A stretch of 64,000 bases of DNA from Cryobacterium sp. PH29-G1 (GCF_030063365.1 NZ_JASISY010000002.1:62001-126000); one strand, 5' to 3'. Positions 49,378 through 58,994 are shown, counted from the stretch's first letter. Notes: a model not told the origin generated them from the sequence alone. Numbers and translations are program-made.

Positions 49378-49415
49378 GTAACATGGGCGAAACATAAGCG
49401 TCACGGACAGGTAAC
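49378..49415 (+). promoter_or_regulatory. Four-box GlnR operator upstream of glnA
   Basis: Four 5-base boxes occur at exact 6-base spacing: GTAAC, GAAAC, GTCAC, GTAAC (49378, 49389, 49400, 49411). The actinobacterial GlnR consensus is gTnAC-n6-GaAAC repeated. The site ends 10 bases upstream of a TAATCT -10 box, so bound GlnR would cover the -35 region of the glnA promoter. It also lies 28 bases upstream of the RDD start. Confidence 0.75.
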
Positions 49416-49425
49416 GCAGCGCTAC

Positions 49426-49431
49426 TAATCT
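49426..49431 (+). promoter_or_regulatory. Candidate -10 box of glnA
   Basis: TAATCT lies directly after the GlnR boxes and gives a leader of about 55 bases to the ATG at 49494, which has its own GGAG site. Confidence 0.5.
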
Positions 49432-49493
49432 CAGTGAAGCCGATGTGTCCGATTCGGCCGTTTCCACACCCTCGTCGTCTGGAGTTAAACCGC

Positions 49494-50918
49494 ATGTTCC
49501 GCGATTCGTCCGAAGTGCTTAAATTCATCAAAGACAATGACGTCAAGTTCCTTGACATCCGTTTTACCGATCTGCCCGGTGTGCAGCAGCACTTCAACAT
49601 TCCGGCATCCACCGTCGATGAAGAATTCTTCACCGTTGGCCAAATGTTCGATGGCTCCTCGATCCGCGGCTTCGCGTCGATCCACGAATCGGACATGCAG
49701 CTTATCCCCGACGTATCAACGGCGTACCTCGACCCGTTCCGCGCCGAGAAGACGCTCATCATGCTCTTCGACATCTACAACCCGCGCAACGGCGAGATTT
49801 ATGCCAAGGACCCGCGTCAGGTAGCCAAGAAGGCCGAGAAATACCTCGCATCGACGGGAATCGGCGACACCGCATTCTTCGGTTCCGAAGCCGAGTTCTA
49901 CATCTTCGATGATGTGCGCTACGAAGTGAACCAGCACACGAGCTACTACAAGGTCGACTCGAGCGAGGGTGCCTGGAACTCGGGACGCGACGAAGACGGT
50001 TCCAACCTTGCCAACAAGACCCCGTTCAAGGGCGGCTACTTTCCGGTCAGCCCGGTTGACCAGCACGTTGACATGCGCGACGACATCTGCCTCAAGCTGA
50101 TCGAATCGGGCCTCGTGCTCGAGCGCAGCCACCACGAAGTGGGTACCGGTGGCCAGGGCGAGATCAACTACAAGTTCGACACCATGGTGGCCGCTGCCGA
50201 CGACCTGCTGAAATTCAAGTACATCGTCAAGAACACCGCGCACGAGTGGAACAAGACCGCAACGTTTATGCCCAAGCCGCTCTTTGGCGACAACGGCTCC
50301 GGAATGCACACCCACCAGTCCCTCTGGGCCGACGGCAAGCCGTTGTTCTACGATGAGGCCGGCTATGGCGGACTGTCCGATCTGGCTCGCTGGTACATTG
50401 GCGGCCTGCTCAAGCACGCCCCCGCCGTGCTCGCCTTCACGAACCCCACGGTCAACTCATACCACCGTCTCGTTCCCGGCTTTGAAGCCCCGGTCAACCT
50501 GGTCTACTCGGCCGGTAACCGCTCCGCGTCCATCCGGATCCCGATCACCGGAACCAACCCGAAGGCAAAGCGCCTGGAGTTCCGCGCTCCGGACGCTTCC
50601 GGTAACCCGTACCTCGCCTTCGCCGCGCAGCTCATGGCGGGCCTGGATGGAATCAAGAACCGTATTGAGCCGCATGAGCCCGTCGACAAGGACCTCTACG
50701 AGCTGCCGCCCGAGGAAGCCAAGAACATTCCCCAGCTTCCCGGATCGCTCGAGGAAGCCCTGCAGGCTCTCGAAGCCGACCACGACTTCTTGCTGGCCGG
50801 AAACGTGTTCACGCCGGAACTGATCGAAACCTGGATCCAATACAAGCGCGAAAACGAGATCAAGCCGCTCGCTCAGCGTCCGCACCCGTTCGAGTTCGAG
50901 CTCTACTACGGCGTGTAG
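49494..50918 (+). CDS. glnA: Glutamine synthetase, type I (adenylylated class)
   Basis: A 474-residue GSI-beta enzyme that makes glutamine from glutamate, ammonia and ATP. Signature strings: FDGSSIRGF (beta-grasp), [17 protein letters not shown] (ATP/ammonia site), NRSASIRIP, and the adenylylation loop [11 protein letters not shown] whose Tyr is the GlnE target. The start at 49494 has GGAG 8 bases upstream and fits the family N-terminus. It lies behind a GlnR site, and glnE sits convergently just downstream. Confidence 0.97.
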   Translation: MFRDSSEVLKFIKDNDVKFLDIRFTDLPGVQQHFNIPASTVDEEFFTVGQMFDGSSIRGFASIHESDMQLIPDVSTAYLDPFRAEKTLIMLFDIYNPRNGEIYAKDPRQVAKKAEKYLASTGIGDTAFFGSEAEFYIFDDVRYEVNQHTSYYKVDSSEGAWNSGRDEDGSNLANKTPFKGGYFPVSPVDQHVDMRDDICLKLIESGLVLERSHHEVGTGGQGEINYKFDTMVAAADDLLKFKYIVKNTAHEWNKTATFMPKPLFGDNGSGMHTHQSLWADGKPLFYDEAGYGGLSDLARWYIGGLLKHAPAVLAFTNPTVNSYHRLVPGFEAPVNLVYSAGNRSASIRIPITGTNPKAKRLEFRAPDASGNPYLAFAAQLMAGLDGIKNRIEPHEPVDKDLYELPPEEAKNIPQLPGSLEEALQALEADHDFLLAGNVFTPELIETWIQYKRENEIKPLAQRPHPFEFELYYGV

Positions 50919-50928
50919 GCCCTGACCG

Positions 50929-50972
50929 CACACAGAAGGGACCGCATCTTCGGATGCGGTCCCTTCTGTGTG
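50929..50972. terminator. 20-bp perfect hairpin with UUCG tetraloop after glnA
   Basis: cacacagaagggaccgcatc, loop ttcg, then the exact complement. It begins 10 bases after the glnA stop and lies 57 bases before the convergent glnE stop. The stability is extreme; no long T-run is present. Confidence 0.85.
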
Positions 50973-51029
50973 CTGGCAGTGCATGCGGCGCCAGCGACCG
51001 GCGGTCGGGTCCCCGTGCCGAAGCCAGCG

Positions 51030-54000
51030 TCAGCCTCGGGTGGTTCCTGGCCCTTCGACCGGTCCATAGAACAGGCGTTCAAACACGGCGCGGGCCCGTC
51101 GGGTCACGGCGAGATAGTCGTCTTCGAGCTGATTGCCCGAACCGGGCGGGTATTCCATGACCCGGGCGATGCCCTCGAGGGCAGCACGATCGGTGGGCAA
51201 AACGTTCGAGGTGTGATTCGTCCACAGCGTGATGGCCGAACGGGCGCGTGAGGCAAAGATCCACGCGCTGCGCAACACTGCGGCATCCGCTGCCGGAATA
51301 AAACCGGCGGTGACCGCCTCGGCCAGAGCAGCCAGGGTTGACGTCGTGCGCAGCGCCGGAATCGCAGCAGCGTGCTGCAGCTGCAGAAGCTGGACCAGCC
51401 ATTCAACGTCGCTGAGCGAACCGCGGCCCAATTTGAGGTGGCGGTTTGGATCGGCTGCCTGAGGCAGGCGCTCATTCTCCACTCGAGCCTTGATCCGGCG
51501 AACCTCACGCACGGCCTGCTCGCTGATGGCGGCGGGATACCGCACCTCGTCGGCAACGGCCTCAAAGTCGCGCAGTAGTGCGGCGTCGCCCGCAACGCCG
51601 CGCCCGCGGAGGAGTGCCTGAGCCTCCCAGGTCAGGGACCAGCGACGGTAGTACGCCTGGTACGAGTCGAGTGAGCGTACCACCGGTCCGTTGCTGCCCT
51701 CCGGGCGCAGCCCAATGTCCAGGTCGAGCGGCAACCGGGCGTCGTCAGTGAGCCGGTTGAGTTCGCGCACGATAAAGCGGGCACGATCATTGGCCGCTTC
51801 GCCCTCCAGCGACCCAGCGCGGAAGACATACATGACGTCGGCGTCGGAACCGAAACCGAGCTCAGCGCCGCCGAAGCGGCCCATGCCGATGACCCCAAAC
51901 TCGATGCCATCGCCGCTGCCGGCGGAGTCGGAGCCATCCGGGGTGAGGAAGTCTCCCCCACGAATAGCAGCGATCACGCCCTGGATGAAGGTGGCGTTGA
52001 CGTCGGTGAGGCCTTGGCCGAGTTGGTCGAGATCGATCTGGCCGAGGAGTGAGGCTAAGGCCAGACGCAGCATCTCACGGCGGCGGGCCACACGGAGGAT
52101 AGTTGCGGCGGCATCCGGGCTCTCATGCCGGCCCAGCACCGCCCGGGTCTCGTCCTGGAGGGCCTTGAGCGGTCGAGCCTGCAGGTCAGCCTCATCTTCG
52201 AGCCAAGCGACAGCTTCGGGGATTTTTTCCAAAAGTTCGCCGATGTACCGACTTCCGGACAACACCCGGGTGAGACGTTCGGCGGCGCCCGAGGAGTCCC
52301 GCAACATGCGCAAAAACCAATAGGTCGAACCCAGATTGTCGCTGAGTCGACGGAAGGCGAGAAAGCCGTAGTCCGGATCGGCACCCTGCGAGAACCACTG
52401 CAGGAGGACGGGGAGGAGATGCCGCTGGATGGTCGCGCGCCGGGATACACCCCCGGAGAGGGCAGCGATGTGGGCCAGCGCTCCTTTGGTGTTGAGGAAT
52501 CCGATGGCCGCCAGGCGGGCTTCGGCCTGCGCACTCGTGAGGTTCAGGCCCTCGGCGGGAAGTGACGCCACAGCTGACAGAAGCGGGCGGTAGAACAGCC
52601 GTTCGTGCAGCCCGCGTACCCGCTGTTTGGTCTCCGACCAGCGCAGAGTCAGCCCGGCCGCGCTGGTGGCCAGACCCGTCGAGCGGGCGAGCACCCGCAG
52701 ATTTGCCTCGTCTCGCGGTACGAGGTGCGTGCGGCGGAGCTTCTGCAGCTGCAGCCGATGTTCCATCAGGCGCAGCATGCGGTAGTCCTGAGCGAATTCG
52801 GTCGCTTCCGCCCGGCCCACGTACCCGGCGCCGGCCAGCGCAGTCAACGCTGGAAGGGTGCCGGCCTGACGAACCTCGGGGTCGGCCTGACCGTGCACGA
52901 GTTGGAGTAGCTGCACCGTGAATTCGATATCGCGCAAACCACCGGGACCGAGTTTGAGCTGCACATCGACCTCATCGTCGGGAATATTGTCGGTGACCCG
53001 CTCACGCATCCGCTGCACGGATTCGACAAAATTCTCCCGGCTGGCGCTGTTCCAGACCTTTGGAGTGACGGCGTCGATGTAACGGGCGCCGAGCTCTCGG
53101 TCACCAGCCAGTGTGCGGGCTTTGAGGAGGGCCTGGAACTCCCAACTCTTGGCCCAGCGGTCGTAGTAGGCGAGGTGAGACTCGATCGATCGTACGAGCG
53201 CTCCGCTCTTGCCTTCCGGGCGCAGATTAGGGTCCACTTCCCAGAGCTCGGGTTCGACGTCGGACTCGCCGAGACCGCGCATCACGATCATCGCCAGCTT
53301 GGTCGCGATTTCAACGGCCCGGGAGCTTTCCAGACCGACCGTTTCGTTTCCGTCAGCAACGAAGATGACGTCAACGTCGCTGACATAGTTGAGTTCGCTG
53401 GCACCGGCCTTGCCCATGCCGATAATGGCCAGGCGGGTGGCGCGCACCTCGTCGTGTGGAAAGACACCACGACCGGCAACGTCGCCGCTGCACATCGTGC
53501 GAGCGACCGCGAGGGCGGTCTCCAGCGCTGCGGTGGCGAGGTCGGACAGGGTGCGGGCCACGGCGTCGAGCCCGGCCACGGGGTCGTCCTGTTCCAGGTC
53601 GAAAGCGGCGAGCTGGGCGAGGCGCCGCCGATAGCGCACCCGGAGGGCGATCCAGGCTGCATCATCCGTCAGGCGGGAGAATCCGTCGACCGCGGCCACC
53701 GAGTCCAGCAGATCGTTCACCAGATCGTCGACGCTCGGGAGTGTCAGCATCGGTGCGGACAACACCGACAATTCTTCGGGATGCCGGAGAAAAAAATCGC
53801 TGAGCCCGATCGATGCCCCGACGACTTTCAATAGCCGCTCGGTCGCCGACGGCGACTGGAGGAGTTCGAACAGTGCGGGTGAACCCTGCCGGAGTAGCTC
53901 GACGAGCGCGACGAGCGCGGCATCCGGGCTTGCCGTTGCGGCGAGGAGGGGTAGCAGTAGGCGTGTGTCGGTCAACCGCCCGGATGAACCAGCCTGGCCC

Positions 54001-54113
54001 CGGGGGCTCGCTGCACCGAGGAGCGCGACCTCATCAAGCCGAGCACGTACCTCTCCGAGATCAACGAAACCGACCCGTACGAGTTCGGTCCGGGTCAGCT
54101 GCATTTGCTCCAT
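51030..54113 (-). CDS. glnE: Bifunctional glutamine synthetase adenylyltransferase / adenylyl-removing enzyme
   Basis: A 1027-residue protein with two nucleotidyltransferase domains: the N-terminal one with GMGKAGASELNYVSDVDVIFV (de-adenylylating in E. coli) and the C-terminal one with GMGRFGGAELGFGSDADVMYV (adenylylating), each followed by a helical GlnD/PII-linked domain. It reversibly AMP-modifies the GlnA tyrosine in response to nitrogen state. The start at 54113 has AAGGAA 9 bases upstream; a further 19 codons upstream lack support. It is downstream of glnA2 in the same direction (157 bases). Confidence 0.94.
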   Translation of the reverse strand: MEQMQLTRTELVRVGFVDLGEVRARLDEVALLGAASPRGQAGSSGRLTDTRLLLPLLAATASPDAALVALVELLRQGSPALFELLQSPSATERLLKVVGASIGLSDFFLRHPEELSVLSAPMLTLPSVDDLVNDLLDSVAAVDGFSRLTDDAAWIALRVRYRRRLAQLAAFDLEQDDPVAGLDAVARTLSDLATAALETALAVARTMCSGDVAGRGVFPHDEVRATRLAIIGMGKAGASELNYVSDVDVIFVADGNETVGLESSRAVEIATKLAMIVMRGLGESDVEPELWEVDPNLRPEGKSGALVRSIESHLAYYDRWAKSWEFQALLKARTLAGDRELGARYIDAVTPKVWNSASRENFVESVQRMRERVTDNIPDDEVDVQLKLGPGGLRDIEFTVQLLQLVHGQADPEVRQAGTLPALTALAGAGYVGRAEATEFAQDYRMLRLMEHRLQLQKLRRTHLVPRDEANLRVLARSTGLATSAAGLTLRWSETKQRVRGLHERLFYRPLLSAVASLPAEGLNLTSAQAEARLAAIGFLNTKGALAHIAALSGGVSRRATIQRHLLPVLLQWFSQGADPDYGFLAFRRLSDNLGSTYWFLRMLRDSSGAAERLTRVLSGSRYIGELLEKIPEAVAWLEDEADLQARPLKALQDETRAVLGRHESPDAAATILRVARRREMLRLALASLLGQIDLDQLGQGLTDVNATFIQGVIAAIRGGDFLTPDGSDSAGSGDGIEFGVIGMGRFGGAELGFGSDADVMYVFRAGSLEGEAANDRARFIVRELNRLTDDARLPLDLDIGLRPEGSNGPVVRSLDSYQAYYRRWSLTWEAQALLRGRGVAGDAALLRDFEAVADEVRYPAAISEQAVREVRRIKARVENERLPQAADPNRHLKLGRGSLSDVEWLVQLLQLQHAAAIPALRTTSTLAALAEAVTAGFIPAADAAVLRSAWIFASRARSAITLWTNHTSNVLPTDRAALEGIARVMEYPPGSGNQLEDDYLAVTRRARAVFERLFYGPVEGPGTTRG

Positions 54114-54270
54114 CGCGGGTGATTCCTTCGACTCGTCGGCACTGATGGCTCGTGTTCGTTGGCGTGACACGAGTGGCGTGGGTACGTCAGTCGGTTCTCA
54201 CCAGAGCCGCACGCCTGGAGGCCGCGTGGGCCAGCCAGACGCGCGTTTGGTCTGCAGACGTCAGTGACTG

Positions 54271-55608
54271 TTAGAGCATCTCCAGGTTTTTATGCAGTTC
54301 GAACGGGGTGACCTGCGACCGGTAGTCTCGCCACTCTTGCCGCTTGTTGAGTAGAACGTAGTTGAAGACCTGTTCGCCGAGCGTCTCCGCGACGAGCTCG
54401 GACTCTTCCATGGATCGAATGGCGTGATCGAGGCTGGCCGGAAGCTGGGTGTATCCGAGCGCACGTCGTTCGGTGTCGCTGAGGCTCCAGACATTGTCTT
54501 CGGCTTCGGGCGGCAATTCGTACTCTTCTTCGATGCCCTTGAGTCCGGCGGCCAGCATGAGGGAATAGGCCAGATACGGGTTGGCGGCGGAGTCAATCGC
54601 CCGGTACTCTACGCGGGCGCTCTGGCCCTTGTTGGGCTTGTAGAGCGGTACACGCACCAGTGCCGAGCGGTTGTTGTGGCCCCAGCAGACGAAGCTGGGG
54701 GCTTCGTCGCCGCCCCACAGGCGCTTGTAGGAGTTGACGAACTGGTTGGTCACCGCGGTGATCTCCGGGGCGTGCTTCAGCAGCCCGGCAATGAACTGGC
54801 GGCCGATTTTCGACAGTTGGTATTGGGCGCCGGCCTCGTAGAAGGCGTTCGCGTCGCCTTCAAACAACGACATGTGGGTGTGCATGCCGGATCCGGGGTG
54901 CTCCGACATGGGCTTGGGCATGAACGTCGCATAGACGCCCTGCTCGATCGCTACTTCCTTGACCACGGTACGGAACGTCATGATGTTGTCGGCGGTGGTG
55001 AGAGCGTCGGCGTAGCGCAGGTCAATTTCGTTCTGGCCGGGACCGGCTTCGTGGTGGCTGAACTCAACGGAAATACCGAGATCTTCGAGCATGCGCACGG
55101 AACGGCGCCGAAAATCGTGTGCGGTTCCGCCGGGAACGTTGTCGAAATAGCCCGCCTTGTCCACCGGAATCGGCCCGTTCTTGCCGTACTTAGACGACTT
55201 GAGCAGGTAGAACTCCACCTCGGGGTGAGTGTAAAACGTGAAGCCGCGGTCGGCCGCTTTGGCGAGGGTTCGCTTGAGAACGTTGCGCGGGTCGGCCACA
55301 GCGGGCTGGCCGTCCGGGGTGGTGATGTCGCAGAACATGCGGGCGGTGGGATCGACTTCTCCGCGCCACGGCAGAATCTGGAACGTGGTGGGGTCCGGGT
55401 GAGCCAGGACATCCGCTTCGAAGGAGCGCGTGAGTCCCTCGATGGCGGAGCCGTCGAAACCGAGGCCTTCATTGAAGGCTCCCTCAACCTCGGCGGGTGC
55501 AATAGCCACCGATTTCAGAGTTCCGACGACATCTGTGAACCAGAGTCGAACGAACTTGATTCCTCGCTCCTCGATGGTTCGAAGAACGAAGTCGCGCTGC
55601 TTGTCCAT
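54271..55608 (-). CDS. glnA2: Glutamine synthetase family protein, GSI-alpha type
   Basis: A 445-residue glutamine synthetase paralogue. It keeps FDGSAIEGL, the MPKPMSEHPGSGMHTHMSL site and NNRSALVRVP, but is shorter than GlnA and lacks the D-L-Y-E-L-P adenylylation loop, having YELPPEAEDNVW at the comparable place. It is therefore not expected to be controlled by GlnE. Actinobacterial GlnA2 proteins make glutamine weakly, or in some species act on D-glutamate, isoglutamine or polyamines. It is upstream of glnE in the same direction and divergent from panB. Confidence 0.9.
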   Translation of the reverse strand: MDKQRDFVLRTIEERGIKFVRLWFTDVVGTLKSVAIAPAEVEGAFNEGLGFDGSAIEGLTRSFEADVLAHPDPTTFQILPWRGEVDPTARMFCDITTPDGQPAVADPRNVLKRTLAKAADRGFTFYTHPEVEFYLLKSSKYGKNGPIPVDKAGYFDNVPGGTAHDFRRRSVRMLEDLGISVEFSHHEAGPGQNEIDLRYADALTTADNIMTFRTVVKEVAIEQGVYATFMPKPMSEHPGSGMHTHMSLFEGDANAFYEAGAQYQLSKIGRQFIAGLLKHAPEITAVTNQFVNSYKRLWGGDEAPSFVCWGHNNRSALVRVPLYKPNKGQSARVEYRAIDSAANPYLAYSLMLAAGLKGIEEEYELPPEAEDNVWSLSDTERRALGYTQLPASLDHAIRSMEESELVAETLGEQVFNYVLLNKRQEWRDYRSQVTPFELHKNLEML

Positions 55609-55702
55609 TCACGCTCTTTCTGCTTGTTCCGACAGGTATGTTCCCAACTAACCAACTACTACTGTCTAGGCTACTGGCTCCAAGCAGGATTGCTGGCCTG
55701 AC

Positions 55703-55708
55703 TACACT
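55703..55708 (+). promoter_or_regulatory. Candidate -10 box of panB
   Basis: TACACT ends 6 bases before the ATG at 55715; no Shine-Dalgarno is visible, so a leaderless message is likely. Confidence 0.4.
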
Positions 55709-55714
55709 TGTCGC

Positions 55715-56599
55715 ATGCCAGAGTTGACAGCACCAGAGCCCGACCCCACGGTTTCTTCTCCCGATGCCGGGGTTCGCCACCCCTACGGTGCGGCCGTCGG
55801 GCCGAAGCGAGTGCGCACCCGACACTTTCAAAACGCCAAGTTGCAGGGCGTCCCGATTACGGGGCTGACCAGTTACGACATGCTTACCGCCCAGATCTTC
55901 GACGAGGCCGGGATCGATTTTCTGCTTGTGGGTGATTCAGCCGGTAACAACGTGTTCGGTTATGAGACGACTCTCCCGGTGACGGTCGACGAGCTCATCC
56001 CCCTGACGCGTGCTGTGGCGCGTGCGGTATCCCGCGCGCTGGTGGTCGCCGACATGCCGTTCGGTTCGTACGAAAGCGGTCCGGATCAGGCCCTGGCAAC
56101 AGCAGTTCGCTTCATGAAGGAAGCTCAGGCGCACGCTGTGAAGCTCGAGGGGGGCCAGCGCAGTCATAAACAGATCAAACGCATCGTCTCGGCGGGAATC
56201 CCGGTGATGGGTCATATCGGTTTCACGCCGCAGAGCGAACACGGGTTGGGCGGCCACATAATTCAGGGCCGGGGCGACGCCGCCGAAGAACTCATCGCGG
56301 ACGCCCTTGCCGTGCAGGATGCCGGAGCGTTTGCCGTGGTGCTGGAGATGGTGCCGGCCACAGTCGCCGCTCGCGTCACAGAACGGCTCTCGATTCCGAC
56401 CATCGGCGTTGGGGCCGGGCCGTCCGTTGACGGTCAGCTGCTGGTGTGGACGGACTTCGCAGGAATGACCAGCGGTCGCGTGCCCAGATTCGTGCGGCAA
56501 TACGCCGACGTCCGTGCCGTGCTGACGGATGCTGTGCAGCGCTTTACCGCCGACGTCGCTTCGGGCGTGTACCCGGCTCCCGAGCATAGCTACGAGTAG
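55715..56599 (+). CDS. panB: 3-methyl-2-oxobutanoate hydroxymethyltransferase
   Basis: A 294-residue TIM-barrel enzyme of pantothenate synthesis that adds a hydroxymethyl group from methylene-THF to ketoisovalerate. Family strings: ITGLTSYDMLTAQIFDEAGIDFLLVGDS in two conserved blocks, the Mg-binding Asp residues in VGDSAGN and VADMPFGSY, the substrate Lys in VKLEGG, and the general-base Glu in VLEMVPA. The N-terminal about 45 residues are an extra tail. It stands alone; panC and panD are not in the window. Confidence 0.95.
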   Translation: MPELTAPEPDPTVSSPDAGVRHPYGAAVGPKRVRTRHFQNAKLQGVPITGLTSYDMLTAQIFDEAGIDFLLVGDSAGNNVFGYETTLPVTVDELIPLTRAVARAVSRALVVADMPFGSYESGPDQALATAVRFMKEAQAHAVKLEGGQRSHKQIKRIVSAGIPVMGHIGFTPQSEHGLGGHIIQGRGDAAEELIADALAVQDAGAFAVVLEMVPATVAARVTERLSIPTIGVGAGPSVDGQLLVWTDFAGMTSGRVPRFVRQYADVRAVLTDAVQRFTADVASGVYPAPEHSYE

Positions 56600-56656
56600 A
56601 TAGTCAGGAGGGTCAGAACTCTGAGGGCCTGGTGCTGCCCAGACGCTAGTCGTGGG

Positions 56657-56845
56657 TCAGCGGGCGTCGCGAGCGTCGTCCTCGGACCACTTGGCGCTAT
56701 TGGCGCGCAGCTTCTCCAGCGCGTGGGCTGCCTCATCGCGGGTGGCAAACGGTCCGACCCGATCCAGCGACGTTGATTGCAAGCCCTGCTCCACTTCGCC
56801 GGTGTGCATGTTGTACCAGAATGCGTGTTCTTTGTCCTCGGCCAT
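56657..56845 (-). CDS. SPOR-like mini-protein
   Basis: A 62-residue protein, [21 protein letters not shown] at the start, with [24 protein letters not shown]: a half-size SPOR-like fold of the type annotated in many actinobacteria beside map. It has no signal peptide. Its function is unknown. The start codon is 12 bases from that of map on the other strand, with overlapping -10 boxes. Confidence 0.8.
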   Translation of the reverse strand: MAEDKEHAFWYNMHTGEVEQGLQSTSLDRVGPFATRDEAAHALEKLRANSAKWSEDDARDAR

Positions 56846-56860
56846 AAGCTTGATCCTATG
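56843..56860. promoter_or_regulatory. 18-bp divergent leaderless promoter between map and the SPOR-like gene
   Basis: Plus strand: TAAGCT (56845-56850), 7 bases, then the map ATG. Minus strand: TAGGAT (56858-56853), 7 bases, then the other ATG. Each -10 box uses the first base of the opposing start codon. No Shine-Dalgarno is possible for either gene. Confidence 0.6.
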
Positions 56861-57721
56861 CCTAAGGATTCAATCGGTCACCTCACCCCGGGAACGGTGT
56901 CCTCGACCCGTTCCGTTCCGTCCCATATCGTTCGTCCGGAGTACGTCGGCAAGAAGGGCCCCGCCCCGTTCACCGGATCTGACGTCTATTCTGCCGAGCG
57001 GATCGAGCTCATTCGAGAATCCGGACGCATCGCCGCCCGGGCGATCGTCGCGGTCGGGCAGGCGATAGTTCCGGGGGTAACCACCGAAGAACTCGACCAG
57101 ATCGGTCACGACTACATGGTGGCCAACGACGCGTACCCCTCAACTCTCGGCTACCGCGGCTACCCGAAATCGTTGTGCAGCTCGGTGAATGAGGTCATTT
57201 GCCACGGAATCCCCGACAACACGGTGCTCGAAAACGGCGACATCGTCAATATTGACATCACGGCGTTCAAGAATGGCGTGCACGGCGATACCAACGTCAC
57301 ATTCATCGTCGGCGAGGCTAGCGAGGAAGTGACCCTGCTGGTCGAACGCACCAGGGAGGCGCTCGCTCGCGGCATCAAGGCCGTGGCTCCCGGGCGCCAG
57401 GTGAACGTGATCGGACGCACCATCGAGTCTTATGCCAAAAGATTCAACTACGGCGTTGTGCGCGACTACACGGGCCACGGAGTCGGCGAGGCGTTCCACT
57501 CCGGCCTGATCATTCCGCACTACGACGCGCCGCAGTACGACACGGTCATGGAAGTTGGGATGGTCTTCACCATCGAGCCGATGCTCACCCTCGGCAGCAG
57601 CGACTGGGATATTTGGAGTGATGACTGGACGGTGCTCACCCGCGACCGCAGCATGACCGCCCAGTTTGAACACACCCTCGTGGTGACCGAGCGCGGCGCC
57701 GAGATTCTCACTCTGCCCTGA
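56858..57721 (+). CDS. map: Methionine aminopeptidase, type I
   Basis: A 287-residue M24 enzyme that removes the initiator Met. Metal ligands and active-site words: ICHGIPD (His), [10 protein letters not shown] and GDTNVTF (two Asp), [10 protein letters not shown] (His), FTIEPML (Glu) and a final Glu in FEHTL. An N-terminal extension of about 40 residues with [13 protein letters not shown] marks the actinobacterial type Ic form. The start at 56858 gives the family N-terminus and a leaderless transcript; the longer frame would cross the divergent gene. Confidence 0.95.
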   Translation: MPKDSIGHLTPGTVSSTRSVPSHIVRPEYVGKKGPAPFTGSDVYSAERIELIRESGRIAARAIVAVGQAIVPGVTTEELDQIGHDYMVANDAYPSTLGYRGYPKSLCSSVNEVICHGIPDNTVLENGDIVNIDITAFKNGVHGDTNVTFIVGEASEEVTLLVERTREALARGIKAVAPGRQVNVIGRTIESYAKRFNYGVVRDYTGHGVGEAFHSGLIIPHYDAPQYDTVMEVGMVFTIEPMLTLGSSDWDIWSDDWTVLTRDRSMTAQFEHTLVVTERGAEILTLP

Positions 57722-57738
57722 CCGGCTCTTCGAACAGA

Positions 57739-57744
57739 TAGGTT
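57739..57744 (+). promoter_or_regulatory. Candidate -10 box of ppgK
   Basis: TAGGTT ends 6 bases before the ATG at 57751, giving a leaderless message separate from map. Confidence 0.45.
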
Positions 57745-57750
57745 CATCTC

Positions 57751-58509
57751 ATGACGGCAACGACGGCAATCGGCATCGACATCGGCGGTACGGGAATCAA
57801 GGGAGCGGTGGTTGATCTCTCGACCGGCGAACTTCTCTCCGATCGCGTGAAGTTGGCCACTCCGAAGGGTGGTCGCCCGCAAGACATCGTCGAGACCACC
57901 CGCGCACTACTGGCTACCGTCTCCCAAGGCGTCGGTGACCTGCCCGTCGGCGTGTGTTTTCCCGCCGTCGTGAAGGATGGCCACACGATGTCGGCGGCGA
58001 ACGTATCGTCGAAGTGGATCGGGCTGGCCGCGGAGGCACTCTTCGAAAAAGGGTTGAATTTGCCCATTCACTTCGTTAACGACGCGGATGCTGCCGGTTA
58101 CGCGGAAGCGCAATTCGGAGCGGCCAAGGGCGTGGCCGGTGTCGTGCTGCTGACCACGCTCGGCACCGGCATCGGTTCGGCGCTGCTGAACGACGGCGTT
58201 CTGGTGCCCAATACCGAGCTTGGTCACCTTGAGATCGACGGGCATGATTACGAGACCCGCGCCGCGTATTCCGCCAAGGAGCGTGAAAAACTCAGCTGGG
58301 ACAAGTGGGCCGCTCGCCTACAAAAATACTATTCGACATTGGAACTGCTGTTCTCGCCCGACCTGTTTATTGTCGGCGGCGGTGTGTCGAAACACCACGA
58401 GAACTTTCTACCCCTGCTCAATTTGAAGACTCGGATCATTCCGGCCGTGCACCGCAACAATGCCGGAATTCTCGGCGCTGCGGCCCTGGCAGCTCGGTTC
58501 CCGAGCTAG
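57751..58509 (+). CDS. ppgK: Polyphosphate glucokinase
   Basis: A 252-residue ROK-family kinase. The phosphate loop is GIDIGGTGIKGAVVD and the glucose site includes FVNDADAAGYAEAQFG with the catalytic Asp; TTLGTGIGSALLNDG and NTELGHLEIDG complete the family pattern. Actinobacterial PpgK phosphorylates glucose with polyphosphate as well as ATP. It lies 29 bases after map but has its own -10 box. It ends just before the 3' end of rnpB on the other strand. Confidence 0.92.
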   Translation: MTATTAIGIDIGGTGIKGAVVDLSTGELLSDRVKLATPKGGRPQDIVETTRALLATVSQGVGDLPVGVCFPAVVKDGHTMSAANVSSKWIGLAAEALFEKGLNLPIHFVNDADAAGYAEAQFGAAKGVAGVVLLTTLGTGIGSALLNDGVLVPNTELGHLEIDGHDYETRAAYSAKEREKLSWDKWAARLQKYYSTLELLFSPDLFIVGGGVSKHHENFLPLLNLKTRIIPAVHRNNAGILGAAALAARFPS

Positions 58510-58552
58510 CTCCGCTCCGCAGTCGCCCACTTCGGGGCCGGCTAACCAGTGG

Positions 58553-58951
58553 GGGAATGGGCCGGCTATTACGCCGGGTTCTGTCCAGGTGTTTGCACAC
58601 CGTCGACGGCCATCTATCTCGTGACTACGTTACCGCAGCCCTCTAGCGGTCTACCCGAAAGCTCGGCGAGCCGCCTCAGCGCTTTCTGTCTGACCTTGCT
58701 CCGGACGAGGTTTACCGAGCCGACCAGGTCACCCTGGCCTCTGGTGGTCTCTTACACCACCGTTTCACCCTTACCACCACGCCCAACCCGAAGGTTAGGC
58801 ACGGTGGCGGTCTACTTTCTGTGGCACTGTCTCGCGGGTTGCCCCGGGTGGGTGTTACCCACCATCCTGCTCTGTGGAGCCCGGACGTTCCTCGGCATTC
58901 GTTGGATCCGAAGATCTGGCGAATGACGCGACCGTCTTGCCGACCCATTCC
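58553..58951 (-). ncRNA. rnpB: RNase P RNA, bacterial type A
   Basis: The catalytic RNA of RNase P, which cuts the 5' leaders from tRNA precursors. On the minus strand the conserved core is clear: GAGGAACGTCCGGGC (58893-58879) with CCACAGAGCAGG after it, the ACAGAAA and GGGTGAAACGG words in the middle, and ACAGAACCCGGCGTAA (58584-58569) near the 3' end. The two ends pair to make helix P1 (gaatgggtcggc near 58950 with gccggcccattc near 58555). Length is about 399 bases. The exact ends are estimated from P1. The gene is about 40 bases from each neighbouring gene. Confidence 0.95.
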
Positions 58952-58994
58952 GAGAATCCAGCCTACAGGGCGGGCGGGGCTGCGCCGAACCGGC

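Noticed and set aside
58549..58926. Open frames across 58.5-58.9 kb
   Set aside because: This stretch is RNase P RNA on the minus strand, as the conserved core words and the P1 pairing show.
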